The position numbers and the translations under genes are program-made. Of a stretch of DNA of 64,000 nt, positions 8,823-17,652 are shown in pieces. This stretch comes from Planctomycetales bacterium (GTDB lineage: Bacteria; Planctomycetota; Planctomycetia; Planctomycetales; Planctomycetaceae). The notes beneath the pieces are model-generated. The model saw only the letters and a program-made list of their open reading frames with translations, was not told the DNA's origin and made no database searches. The DNA is taken from positions 1 to 64,000 of the forward strand of contig JANQPT010000061.1 of the NCBI GenBank assembly GCA_028285345.1, in the 5' to 3' direction. Positions within the stretch are counted from its first letter, which is position 1; the number at the start of each line of letters is the position of its first letter.

Positions 8823-9161
8823 CGCGTGGCCCTTGACCGAAACAATTCCTGTTTTCCAGAAGATAGCTCGCGCAGTTGGTGCCAACGACGACTTTTGCGG
8901 CCATCTAGTGGATTTCCTCGTCGGGACTGTAGTGGTAATCCGGAATGAAACAGTCGTCTGGGCCGAGCGGCGATGGCAAATGCCGCGGAATTGCACGATC
9001 TCCCTGAATTGCAGGCGGAGTTGATGTACAGTCCACACTCCGCCGAGGCCGCTCTGGCGACTCGCGCGGCGATCCCGAATTCTGGTCGTGCCACTGCGCC
9101 GACGTCTGCAACCGATCAAATCAGCCTCGTCGCGTTTGCGGCTGACGTATTCAGACAACGC
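8823..9161. other. Intergenic region between kinase-WD40 gene and PilZ gene
   Basis: About 340 bases between two minus-strand genes. I see no convincing gene, strong terminator or repeat; it presumably holds the end of the kinase transcript and the promoter of the PilZ gene. Confidence 0.5.
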
Positions 9162-12100
9162 CTAGTTTGCGCGTACTGGCGTGGTACTCTGATCGATTCT
9201 CCAAATGTAGATGCCAGCCGGATGATTCTTATTGAACTCTCGCTCAGCCGTCGCCACTACCTCCGAGGGCCAGCCGGCGCCGACGATCATGCGCCCGTCA
9301 TCAGAAAAAATGAGATTACCAAATGCAGATTTATCCGTGGGAAGCGGTAGTTTGAGAATCGTTTCCCAATGGTTGACTTTCCATAGGCGCAAAACGCGGT
9401 TACGGGCAACAGTGGCAGCCAAATTGCGGCCATCGGGAGATGCCGACATCGAGATGTACCGCGCAAAACCGCCTTTGAGTCCGGTCGCGACATCCACGTT
9501 CTCTACAGTATCCCACAAGCGGATGTTTCCCGGCAGCGATCCCATGGCCACTGTTCGGCCATCAGGCAAAAACTCCAGCGTGCTCGCTGCGATCCCAGAC
9601 AGGTCCTCGCGCTGTATGGTGAACTCGTCGGAATCGATCCGAAAGATCAGATTATCGGATGCATTTGTTGCGAACCGCGTCCCGTCGCGCGAAACTGACA
9701 TACTCAACTGCTCGCCGCGATCCCCCGCGCGCCCGAGAGTCTCTCGGTGAAGCAACGTATTTGACCGAAAGTCCCACAGCGAGATGAAGTTGTGGTCGCC
9801 GTTCCCATCCCCGTCGTCTTCGGCGATCAGCAATCTCTGATTGTCGGGCAGGAGGCTAATGCGGAGCGGAGTGCCGACAAGTTGGTCAATTCTAGAAATC
9901 TCTTCGAAAGTCTCCGTGTCAACGAACCGCACTAAACGCTTCTTGGTCTTTGAGTCGATCACGCCCATTGCCAGAACGTGGCCGTCAGGCGAAAACGACA
10001 GGCTGAAGACGGAATCGCCATTTTTCTGGACCAGCAATTGTGGAATGGCTTCAGAGATGTCCCAAATCTGCCAGCCGCCGGCCGGTTGTTTCGGGTGCCT
10101 CGTCCCCGTATGCGAAGCGGTCGCCATCAGACGGCTATCGGGAGAAACTGCGATGTCCCACAACCCCCGAATTGAGTTCGTCACAACCGTTCGCTGCAGC
10201 CCGGCAGAACAATTCCACTTATGAATCTTTCCGGCGGCATCTCCGGCAAGCAGAAACCGGCCGTCGGGCGAGCAAGCTGCACTCCAGAATGCGATATCGT
10301 CGTTTTCGATCGTTGAATACATGTTACGTGTTGAGAAATCCCAAAAGCAGATGGGACCGCCCGCGCCCACGGAAACGGCAGTTTGATCGTCGGGCGACAA
10401 TCGAACCGCCTGCGATCCGTTCGGCCGGCCTGGCAGCGATGTGAACCGCCCTTCCCCATTGAGCGAATCAAAATTGATCTCTCCATTATCGCCGGTGTAG
10501 GCAACCATGAGCGAGTCGCTGGTAAATACGGCCGAGCGGACCGGCGTGTCGTTGCGCCGAAAATACTTCACCGTGTAATCTTCAGTTCGCCAAACCTTGA
10601 CCTCGCTGACACTGCTGGCGGTGAGAATCAGTTCGCCATTTGGTGAATACTCGATTGACTCGATTCGCCCGGGATGTGCCTTAATTTCTCTCACCACACT
10701 CCAGTCTTGTGGATCCCAGATCATCATCATTCCGGTGTCGTCTGCCGAGGTAATGACGCCTGTCTTCGGCGAGACTGCGACACCGACAACCATTGATTGA
10801 TGGCCGGTTAGAGTTCTGATTTCTTTGCCGGTGGCAGTGTCCCAGATCTTCACGGTGTGATCGTCGCTCGCCGTCGCCAACCAGGATCCATCCGGTGAAA
10901 ACGCCACGCAGTTGACCTCGTCGCGGTGCCCGGTCAGTCTGAATAACAGTTGACCTGTCTGGCTTTCCCAAATGCAGGCCGTCTCGTCTCTGCCGGCGGA
11001 CGCGAAGGTCCGCTGATCGGGAGCAAACCGCAGAAAGTAGACGGCGCCCTGATGCCCGTCGATTTGAAACATTTTCTCGAGCGGCGGCGCATAGTCTTCG
11101 GCATGGCAGAGTTTCCACAGATAGTGCCATTCAAACCCACGTAGATCGCGCTCCGCGGATCCCGGAATGTGCGGTTGCAGCAATTCGCGCATCGCCATAT
11201 TGACATGCGGTTGGTCGTGGTGGCGGCGTGAATTGTCCGTCCACAGTTCCGCGGCGCGCTTGACGTCGGCGAGGTACCTCCCCTCGCGTAGTTTCTCAGG
11301 GTCATCAGTTAGAATCGGCGTGCCGTCGAAGTTTTCGCGCGGGTCTTGTTGTGAAACCATGAACCAGGCGGCGGCGAAAACCAGAACGGCAAGTGCCAGC
11401 GAGCCCATTAGCACCGCAGCGGCGGAGAACTTCTTTCGTGATATCCAGGTGAACGATTTGCGGACCGTGCCGCGGCCCCGGGCACGAACGATTTCGCCAT
11501 CGAGATACCTGCGCAAATCGGCTGCCAATTCGCCTGACGATTGATATCGACGTGAGGGATTTTTCTCCAGACACTTCAAGCAGATCCATTCCAATTCTTG
11601 GGGAATGTCCGTTCGCTGTCTCCGCAGCGTCTGTGGTTCGTCGTTGACGACCTTTTGCAGCGTTTCGAGGATCGAGTCGCCGAGAATCGGTGGTTGACCG
11701 ATGAGCAATTCGTAGAGAATCGCTCCGAGAGCATAGACGTCGCTTGCCGCATCAACTTCCTGTGTCTTTCCGGCGGCCTGTTCGGGCGACATGTATTGCG
11801 GCGTCCCTAAGATTGCCCCGGTCTGCGTCACGCTGGAATCGGCGGAGGAGAACTTAGCGATTCCGAAGTCCGTAATTCGGGGAACGAAGGCGTAGGGATC
11901 GTTTTGTTGTGGAGCGGCGACCGGCTCCAACATGATATTGCTCGGTTTGAGGTCGCGGTGCACAACTCCCTGGCCGTGTGCATAGTCGACGGCTTCGGCC
12001 AATTGTGCCACCCAATCTGCCATTCGCCGCGGGTCGTTTGGCGATTGTTGTTCTCGGCGGCGCAACATCCAGACCGCCAGGTTCGGTCCCGAGCAATAGG

Positions 12101-12581
12101 CGGAGAGGATGTAGCGGCCATCGTCGATCTTGCCGGCTTCGTAGACGGGAATGATGTTTGGGTGTTCCAGCGCAGCGGCTGCCCGTCCCTCGCGGAGGAA
12201 ACGCCGGTCGAGATCATCCGAAATGGCGGCGTCGACACGAGGCATTTTGAGAGCAACTTGACGGCTCAACTGGGGGTCGAACGCCAGCAACACAACCCCG
12301 TTTCCACCCTCCCCCAGTCGGTCCAGGATCTTAAACCTCCCGAAGCGGCTGGGAAGTTTGGGCCGATCCGCGGATTGGTTGCTCGTCCGCACTCCGGCCA
12401 ATGCCACTGTGGAGTCGTCGATCGATTCCAATACCGACTGGTCCTCGGAATACAACTTTTTCAGCGCCGACAACAACTCGGCCTGCTTGGGGCCGTAATC
12501 CTGCATCAGCCGTTGCTCGAGCAGCGACGTGTCGTGCCCGGCGCGGAGTGCCTGCTCGATTTCATCGAGCAACGTGAGCAT
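9162..12581 (-). CDS. Membrane Ser/Thr protein kinase fused to WD40 repeats
   Basis: A receptor-like kinase of about 1139 residues. From the chosen start: a helical N-terminal part (about 1-85); a Hanks-type kinase domain with glycine loop GEGGNGVV (about 90-97), VALK lysine (K112), VVHRDLKPSN (catalytic Asp 210), TDFGIAKF (DFG Asp 238) and GTPQYMSPEQ; a single transmembrane helix (about 386-408, LMGSLALAVLVFAAAWFM); then a long C-terminal region with many WD40 blades (for example AFSPDGSWLATASDDHTVKIWD), which would lie outside the cytoplasm. All catalytic kinase motifs are present. The frame opens at 12707, only 22 bases from the divergent gene at 12730, so ATG 12581 or GTG 12617 is more likely. 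Kinase-WD40 fusions are abundant in planctomycetes; the target is unknown. Confidence 0.92.
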   Translation of the reverse strand: MLTLLDEIEQALRAGHDTSLLEQRLMQDYGPKQAELLSALKKLYSEDQSVLESIDDSTVALAGVRTSNQSADRPKLPSRFGRFKILDRLGEGGNGVVLLAFDPQLSRQVALKMPRVDAAISDDLDRRFLREGRAAAALEHPNIIPVYEAGKIDDGRYILSAYCSGPNLAVWMLRRREQQSPNDPRRMADWVAQLAEAVDYAHGQGVVHRDLKPSNIMLEPVAAPQQNDPYAFVPRITDFGIAKFSSADSSVTQTGAILGTPQYMSPEQAAGKTQEVDAASDVYALGAILYELLIGQPPILGDSILETLQKVVNDEPQTLRRQRTDIPQELEWICLKCLEKNPSRRYQSSGELAADLRRYLDGEIVRARGRGTVRKSFTWISRKKFSAAAVLMGSLALAVLVFAAAWFMVSQQDPRENFDGTPILTDDPEKLREGRYLADVKRAAELWTDNSRRHHDQPHVNMAMRELLQPHIPGSAERDLRGFEWHYLWKLCHAEDYAPPLEKMFQIDGHQGAVYFLRFAPDQRTFASAGRDETACIWESQTGQLLFRLTGHRDEVNCVAFSPDGSWLATASDDHTVKIWDTATGKEIRTLTGHQSMVVGVAVSPKTGVITSADDTGMMMIWDPQDWSVVREIKAHPGRIESIEYSPNGELILTASSVSEVKVWRTEDYTVKYFRRNDTPVRSAVFTSDSLMVAYTGDNGEINFDSLNGEGRFTSLPGRPNGSQAVRLSPDDQTAVSVGAGGPICFWDFSTRNMYSTIENDDIAFWSAACSPDGRFLLAGDAAGKIHKWNCSAGLQRTVVTNSIRGLWDIAVSPDSRLMATASHTGTRHPKQPAGGWQIWDISEAIPQLLVQKNGDSVFSLSFSPDGHVLAMGVIDSKTKKRLVRFVDTETFEEISRIDQLVGTPLRISLLPDNQRLLIAEDDGDGNGDHNFISLWDFRSNTLLHRETLGRAGDRGEQLSMSVSRDGTRFATNASDNLIFRIDSDEFTIQREDLSGIAASTLEFLPDGRTVAMGSLPGNIRLWDTVENVDVATGLKGGFARYISMSASPDGRNLAATVARNRVLRLWKVNHWETILKLPLPTDKSAFGNLIFSDDGRMIVGAGWPSEVVATAEREFNKNHPAGIYIWRIDQSTTPVRAN

Positions 12582-12729
12582 GACTTTGTCGACGGTGGCT
12601 GATTCTTCGTAATTCACGCTGAAAGGTCTACAGTTTTCGGTTCGCAGAAGGCGGTCATTGCCTCGGGAAGTGAATGTTGATATCCTCCGAGAAGATCGAC
12701 TTTCCATAGTAACTTAACGGACCAGCCAC

Positions 12730-14163
12730 ATGAAGCGCCGCGATTTTCTGAGGTCGGTTACTGCCGCAACAATTGGTTCTCCGGCATTGAGCAACATGGC
12801 AGCGAGAGCCGGAGACGATCACAAGCATCATGCGGGCCGGACTTTTGCCACTCCCGCGGACGCGATCAATTCGCCGCCGGAGAAGTTGGCCTACGTGGTC
12901 GCCCTGTACGGCGGAACGGGGATTAATAAGCCGGACTACCTGGCAACTGTTGACGTCGATCCGCATTCGAAGACCTACTCCCAAGTCATCCATCGATTGC
13001 CGATGCCGAACGTGGGGGATGAATTGCATCACTTCGGGTGGAATGCCTGTGCAAGTTGTCATGGCGATCGCGCCCGCCGGTATTTGATCATCCCTGGTTT
13101 GGTCTCGGGGCGGATTCATGTGATTGACACCGAAGACCCTCGCGCGCCGAAGATGCACAAGGTCATCGAGCCGTCGGAAGTCGTTCGCAAAACGAAGCTG
13201 ACCGCCCCGCACACTGTCCATTGCCGCGGCGACGGTGTGATCATGATTTCGATGCTGGGCGATGAAAACGGAGATGGGCCGGGGGGATTTTTGGAATTGA
13301 GCGAGAAGTTCGAAATCGCCGGCCACTGGGCGGCGGATCGGACCGGCATGAACTACAACTACGACTTTTGGTACCAGCCGCGGCACAATGTGATGGTCAG
13401 CAGCGAGTGGGCGGCACCCAACGTGACGCGGCCTGGATTCAAAGTGGAGGACGTCAAGGCGGGCAAGTACGGCCATCACTTGCATTTTTGGGACTGGAAA
13501 AAACGCAAAATCGCTCAGAGCGTTGATCTGGGTGAGCAAGGTTTGATTCCGCTGGAAGTGAGATTTCACCACAACCCCGACAGCACGCACGGCTACGTCG
13601 GAGCAGCGCTATCGAGTGTCATGTGGCATTGGCACAAGCAGAACGGCAACTGGCAGGTTGAGAAGGTCATCGCCGTGGATCCGGTCGAAACCGAAGGCTG
13701 GCCCTTTCCGGTTCCGGGGCTGATCACCGACCTGGTCGTTTCCATGGACGACCGCTGGCTCTATTTTTCAAATTGGCTGCACGGTGACATACGTCAGTAC
13801 GACATCAGCAATCCGGCGAAGCCGCGATTAGCCTCGCAGATTTGGCTGGGCGGCGTGATCGGCAAAGCGCCGGAATTCAAGGGACAGAAGCTGGGCGGCG
13901 GACCGCAAATGCTTCAATTGAGTCTGGACGGCAAGCGGCTGTATGCGACCAACTCGCTGTTTAGCAGTTGGGATAACCAGTTCTATCCCGACTTGGCAAA
14001 AAACGGATCGTATATGCTTTCGGTCGACTGCGACACAAAGACCGGCGGCATGAAATTGAACGACCGATTCCATGTCGATTTCGGCAAGGAACCGCACGGT
14101 CCGGCGCGGGCTCACGAAATGCGGTTTCCGCATGGCGACTCGACGTCCGATATCTGGATTTGA
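12730..14163 (+). CDS. Selenium-binding protein 56 / methanethiol oxidase family protein with Tat-type signal
   Basis: A 477-residue member of the SBP56 family. Human SELENBP1 and a bacterial homologue oxidise methanethiol to formaldehyde, H2S and H2O2, probably with copper. Family segments include ELHHFGWNACASCHGDRARR (about residues 98-117), DPRAPKMHKVIEP, APHTVHCRGDGVIMISMLGD and a beta-propeller body with the ending EPHGPARAHEMRFPHGD. The N-terminus KRRDFLRS followed by a small-residue stretch is a twin-arginine signal, so export in folded form, metal-loaded, is likely. The CASCH segment matches a c-type haem motif but is a family feature (CSSC in human), so haem is not assumed. Divergent from the kinase gene. 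Confidence 0.88.
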   Translation: MKRRDFLRSVTAATIGSPALSNMAARAGDDHKHHAGRTFATPADAINSPPEKLAYVVALYGGTGINKPDYLATVDVDPHSKTYSQVIHRLPMPNVGDELHHFGWNACASCHGDRARRYLIIPGLVSGRIHVIDTEDPRAPKMHKVIEPSEVVRKTKLTAPHTVHCRGDGVIMISMLGDENGDGPGGFLELSEKFEIAGHWAADRTGMNYNYDFWYQPRHNVMVSSEWAAPNVTRPGFKVEDVKAGKYGHHLHFWDWKKRKIAQSVDLGEQGLIPLEVRFHHNPDSTHGYVGAALSSVMWHWHKQNGNWQVEKVIAVDPVETEGWPFPVPGLITDLVVSMDDRWLYFSNWLHGDIRQYDISNPAKPRLASQIWLGGVIGKAPEFKGQKLGGGPQMLQLSLDGKRLYATNSLFSSWDNQFYPDLAKNGSYMLSVDCDTKTGGMKLNDRFHVDFGKEPHGPARAHEMRFPHGDSTSDIWI

Positions 14164-14235
14164 GCATTCTTGAACCGGGTGTTCAAATTCGTTCATTTTT
14201 TTCTTGCAATTGACGACCGTTTGGGTAGTCTTGAG

Positions 14236-14310
14236 GTTACCCGGCCGGAAGTTCAGCCGAATTGGGAAACCAGATTCGGGCGAGCGCCTGACCTTCCGCC
14301 GGGCTTTTCT
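14236..14310 (+). terminator. Branched hairpin with T-rich end: terminator or structured RNA
   Basis: An outer stem pairs CCCGGCCGGAAG (from 14240) with CTTCCGCCGGG (ending near 14304) with one bulge. Inside, CCGAAT pairs with ATTCGG and a short GGC/GCC hairpin follows, giving a three-way-junction layout, and the element ends in GGGCTTTTCT. It lies 75 bases after the SBP56 stop and 160 bases before the SixA start. It could be simply a terminator; the long branched loop is unusual for one. Confidence 0.45.
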
Positions 14311-14473
14311 ATGCGCTGATGGCCAAATTGCCTTCGCTCATTTCGCAGTGCACCGAGGGTGGAGCGGTGGTTGACACGTTTTGTTTCGGCCTTCTACACT
14401 GAGGTTTGATCCGCTCTGCCAGCCCACTCTCTGGCACGCACTCGAATTCTCTGCTGTGGACCGACATCTGCTG

Positions 14474-14947
14474 ATGGATCTCTATATTATCCGCCACGGG
14501 ATTGCCGCCCCGAGCGCTGCTTCCGATCGCGAGCGGCCGCTCACCACCGAAGGTCGAGAACAACTCAGGCAATTGAGTGGTTGGCTGTTGCGGCGTGGAG
14601 ATGTTCCCAGCCTGATCATCAGCAGCCCGCTGGTTCGCGCTGTTCAGACCGCGAAAGTTCTCGCCGAGGGTGTCGACCTGGCCACCGATGCTGTCGTCGA
14701 AAATGATGTAATGGCTCCCGGCGCCGATCCGGAACGACTTTGCGCAATTCTCTCCGAGTCACAATCCGAGTCGGTCGCCATCGTGGGGCATTCACCGGAC
14801 GTCGGTGTTTACGCCTCTTACTTCACTGGCGGCGAATGGTTGAGGTTTGGATGTGCCTCGATCGCCTGTTTGGAATTCGACGAGTTGCCAACTGCCGAAA
14901 GCGGATTGCTAAAGTGGTTTGTCGGACCGCGCGAATTGGGGCTTTGA
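14474..14947 (+). CDS. sixA: Phosphohistidine phosphatase SixA-like
   Basis: A 157-residue histidine phosphatase of the SixA branch, which removes phosphate from phosphohistidine (in E. coli the ArcB HPt domain or NPr). The catalytic RHG motif is at the very N-terminus (MDLYIIRHGIAAP, His9), followed by ERPLTTEGREQL, SSPLVRAVQTA and the second histidine in VAIVGHSPDV. Length matches E. coli SixA. ATG 14474 places RHG in the normal position; the frame is open upstream to 14381 but that part does not resemble the family. No clear Shine-Dalgarno. Its partner in this genome is unknown. Confidence 0.85.
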   Translation: MDLYIIRHGIAAPSAASDRERPLTTEGREQLRQLSGWLLRRGDVPSLIISSPLVRAVQTAKVLAEGVDLATDAVVENDVMAPGADPERLCAILSESQSESVAIVGHSPDVGVYASYFTGGEWLRFGCASIACLEFDELPTAESGLLKWFVGPRELGL

Positions 14948-14980
14948 AATTCCGGCACAGACGTTGGTCTGAGGCAGAGT

Positions 14981-15496
14981 CTATCGGACCGGCGGATAGC
15001 CGAGAATGCGCCGCAGCAAACCGATTTGTCCGGCGTGTAGCATCTCATGTTGCCCGCAGAAAAAGAGCACTTCCAACTTCGTTTCCGCAGCGGGGTGAGG
15101 TTTGTGCAGCGGCTGGTCCAACTCCTCGAGCGGCAGGTTTTGAAGTTCGTTGAGTGTCGCCACATGCACGCGATCCAGCGCCGCAAGAAGCTCATGCGGG
15201 CCGGGATAGACGCCCGGATCGCTCGACGGCACGGACGACTTGCCGAACAGATCGAAGTAGCTGGCGGGGATGATACGATCGTCGTCAGGCTTCACGCCGC
15301 GAATGCGTTCCAAGACGAGCCGATATTCGGCGACCGCCAAGTGTCCCACTTGCCATCCGACGTGAGTGACGCCTACGGTGGGCAGGTGATACCAATCGAC
15401 GGTGGCGATTGTGTCCAACAACTCCAGCGTGTAGTTCCGCGCAAACAGCAGTTGGTCGACAGCACACTTCAGGCGAATCATTGAGGTCGGCTCCAA
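14981..15496 (-). CDS. DinB-family putative metal-dependent protein
   Basis: A 171-residue four-helix-bundle protein of the DinB/YfiT superfamily, which includes thiol-dependent transferases and many uncharacterised proteins. Metal ligands are suggested by GWQVGHLAVAEYR (His about 52) and FFCGQHEMLHAGQIGLLRR (a His-x3-His pair near residues 154-158), the usual H...H-x3-H triad. The C-terminal HAGQIGLLRRILG is typical of the family. An alternative start is ATG at residue 6. It converges with sixA. The substrate is unknown. Confidence 0.75.
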   Translation of the reverse strand: MEPTSMIRLKCAVDQLLFARNYTLELLDTIATVDWYHLPTVGVTHVGWQVGHLAVAEYRLVLERIRGVKPDDDRIIPASYFDLFGKSSVPSSDPGVYPGPHELLAALDRVHVATLNELQNLPLEELDQPLHKPHPAAETKLEVLFFCGQHEMLHAGQIGLLRRILGYPPVR

Positions 15497-15730
15497 AACT
15501 CCGCTCGCACAAATTGATCAGGGCGTCCGACTCCGTATGGCCGAAGGGACGGCAAGCGTCGGTACAACTATTCGCGAAACGTGAGAACACCAGAATAGAA
15601 AAAATTCCGCGGTTCGTGAATTATGAGAATCGCGATCGTTGGATTTTTCGGGCATTCCGCCACACAATGGGTTTCAGACGCTGCTGGGGGCAACGCGAAG
15701 TGCTGGAGTCACTCGGGGAAGATGTTATCG

Positions 15731-17518
15731 ATGATGAATTTACGTTCAAATTCTGTAACCAGCCTGGTCTTGGTAGCCATGTGCACACAGTTGCTTGCTG
15801 AAGAGGCGCCGATCGCCACCGCTGTCGAAAACGTCTCCAAGACGCCGCTGCGGCCTCAGGTCCTCGAATACAAATCACAACTCTACGGCGACCACCAACG
15901 ATTCGGGTTTGCCGCAACGGACTTCGATGAAACTCCCAAACCGCTGATTGTCGACTTGATTCCCGGGACCTACAGCCGCGTTGAGCGGGCGGCCAAAGAT
16001 TGTGCATACATGTGCGAAGTTGCCAAAGAGAACGGGTTTTCCTGTATCGCCATCCGACCAACAGGGCGCGGCGACGGGTCGGTGTATCAAGGGTTCGGCG
16101 AGGTCGATGTCTATGAAGTTCTCCAAGCGGTTCAGGCAGTCTGTAAGATTGATCCTCAGCGGATTTTATTGACAGGCGTGAGTATGGGGGGAGCGGCGAC
16201 TTGGTATCACGCATCGCACCATCCAGATATCTGGGCGGCGGCGGCACCCTTCTGCGGCTATTGCGACTATCAACTGTGGAAGAAGCCGGGCGGGACCACG
16301 TTCCATCGTTCGCCGTGGGAGGAGTTCTCCTGGCGGTCGCGCGGCGCCGCGTATCGCGTCGGCATCCTGAGGAATCTCCAGTTGCGGATTACTCATGGGG
16401 AGTGGGACCGGGCTGTCGGGGGTGGCGTGCCCGTTGAGCATTCGCGGTCGATGGTCCGCAAGCTGTCGGAGTTTGGAATTGCACACGAATATCACGAACT
16501 GCCCCAAACGGGCCATAGCAGCCGCACCAAGAGCAACTGGCGCGAGACGTTGGTCTGGTTGCTGAAGCAAAAACGGAACGAATCCCCCAATCACATCAGC
16601 CTGACGGTTCACACGCTCAGGCACAACCGCTCGCACTGGGCCGCCGTGGAGCAGCAAAACCGATTCGGCGCCGCATCAGTCGTAGAGGCCGTGTTTGATC
16701 GCAAGGCGTCTCTAGTTAATGTCGACTGTCAAAATGTCCGCCGCCTGCTGTTGGGCCCGCTCAACGGTGCCACAAACGTGACGGTCCGTATTGATAAGAC
16801 GACGCTCAGCGGGATTGATCTGACAAAGCCTGTTTCCTTCGTTCGAAACTCGACCGGCACTTGGGAGATTGCAAAGCTCCCGATTTCCCAGGATCAAAAA
16901 CGTCCGGGTCTGTCAGGACCGTTTGGCGATTTATTCTTAGCACCTTTGGTAATCATTTACGGGACCGCTGGGAGCGACGAAGCGGCTCATCTGAATCGCA
17001 CCATGGCCTACGATCAAGTCCGCTTTTTCAATCGCTACAACGGAGGTGTGCATCGCGGAGGGATTACCGGCGATAACGAGGTGCGGATTCCGGTTATCTC
17101 TGATGAGGAGTACTATGGAATCCTACGCGGCGAACAATCGCCGAAGGAAGTCGGCGAGGGGATTCGCGTGGACGCGGAATTACTCAAGCGGGCCAATCTC
17201 TACTGCGTGGGTAGCAGTCAGGACAACCGGCTTCTCGCGGAAGTTGAGTCGAGTCTCCCCGTGTCGATCACCGCTGACGCGATCACCTTGGGCGGAAAGC
17301 AATATGCGGGCAAGAATCTAGCGTTTTTCGCCGTTTTTCCTCATCCAGTCCGCCGCCGCTACATCGCTCTTCTTTCAGGCCAGGTGCCCGACGCGATTTG
17401 TTGGGGCAGCCACGTCGGCTTGCAGCTACTGCCCGACTATTTGGTATTCGAACATGAGCGGACGGTTGATTTTGGGTTCTTCGACCGGCATTGGAAGATC
17501 CAAGGCGACCGGGATTAG
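15731..17518 (+). CDS. Secreted alpha/beta hydrolase (prolyl oligopeptidase / esterase-like)
   Basis: A 595-residue exported protein. After a signal peptide (about residues 1-25, SLVLVAMCTQLLAEE) comes an alpha/beta hydrolase domain with the nucleophile elbow LLTGVSMGGAATW (Ser in GVSMGG) and a likely catalytic His in LPQTGHSSRTK. A C-terminal region of about 300 residues, probably beta-rich, follows and I do not recognise it. The organisation resembles esterase/peptidase-like proteins common in planctomycetes. ATG 15731 (or the adjacent ATG 15734) has GGGGAAG about 9 bases upstream; earlier in-frame starts give an N-terminus without a signal peptide. Confidence 0.8.
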   Translation: MMNLRSNSVTSLVLVAMCTQLLAEEAPIATAVENVSKTPLRPQVLEYKSQLYGDHQRFGFAATDFDETPKPLIVDLIPGTYSRVERAAKDCAYMCEVAKENGFSCIAIRPTGRGDGSVYQGFGEVDVYEVLQAVQAVCKIDPQRILLTGVSMGGAATWYHASHHPDIWAAAAPFCGYCDYQLWKKPGGTTFHRSPWEEFSWRSRGAAYRVGILRNLQLRITHGEWDRAVGGGVPVEHSRSMVRKLSEFGIAHEYHELPQTGHSSRTKSNWRETLVWLLKQKRNESPNHISLTVHTLRHNRSHWAAVEQQNRFGAASVVEAVFDRKASLVNVDCQNVRRLLLGPLNGATNVTVRIDKTTLSGIDLTKPVSFVRNSTGTWEIAKLPISQDQKRPGLSGPFGDLFLAPLVIIYGTAGSDEAAHLNRTMAYDQVRFFNRYNGGVHRGGITGDNEVRIPVISDEEYYGILRGEQSPKEVGEGIRVDAELLKRANLYCVGSSQDNRLLAEVESSLPVSITADAITLGGKQYAGKNLAFFAVFPHPVRRRYIALLSGQVPDAICWGSHVGLQLLPDYLVFEHERTVDFGFFDRHWKIQGDRD

Positions 17519-17652
17519 ACGTGCCGACTGTCCCGCGAATGCTAGAAAACCGATCCATGGCGTTTGATCCGGGATCGCCGTTCAGATTAGAATCGCATGT
17601 TATAGTGGCGAACCTCCAAAAACTTACTAACCGACGCTCTCTGAGGTGATCC

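Noticed and set aside
13030-13065. c-type haem in the SBP56 homologue
   Set aside because: The Cys-x2-Cys belongs to the family; without other cytochrome features it is not annotated as haem binding.
12655-13590. Long minus-strand frame overlapping SBP56
   Set aside because: Antisense to a recognised family; no motif.
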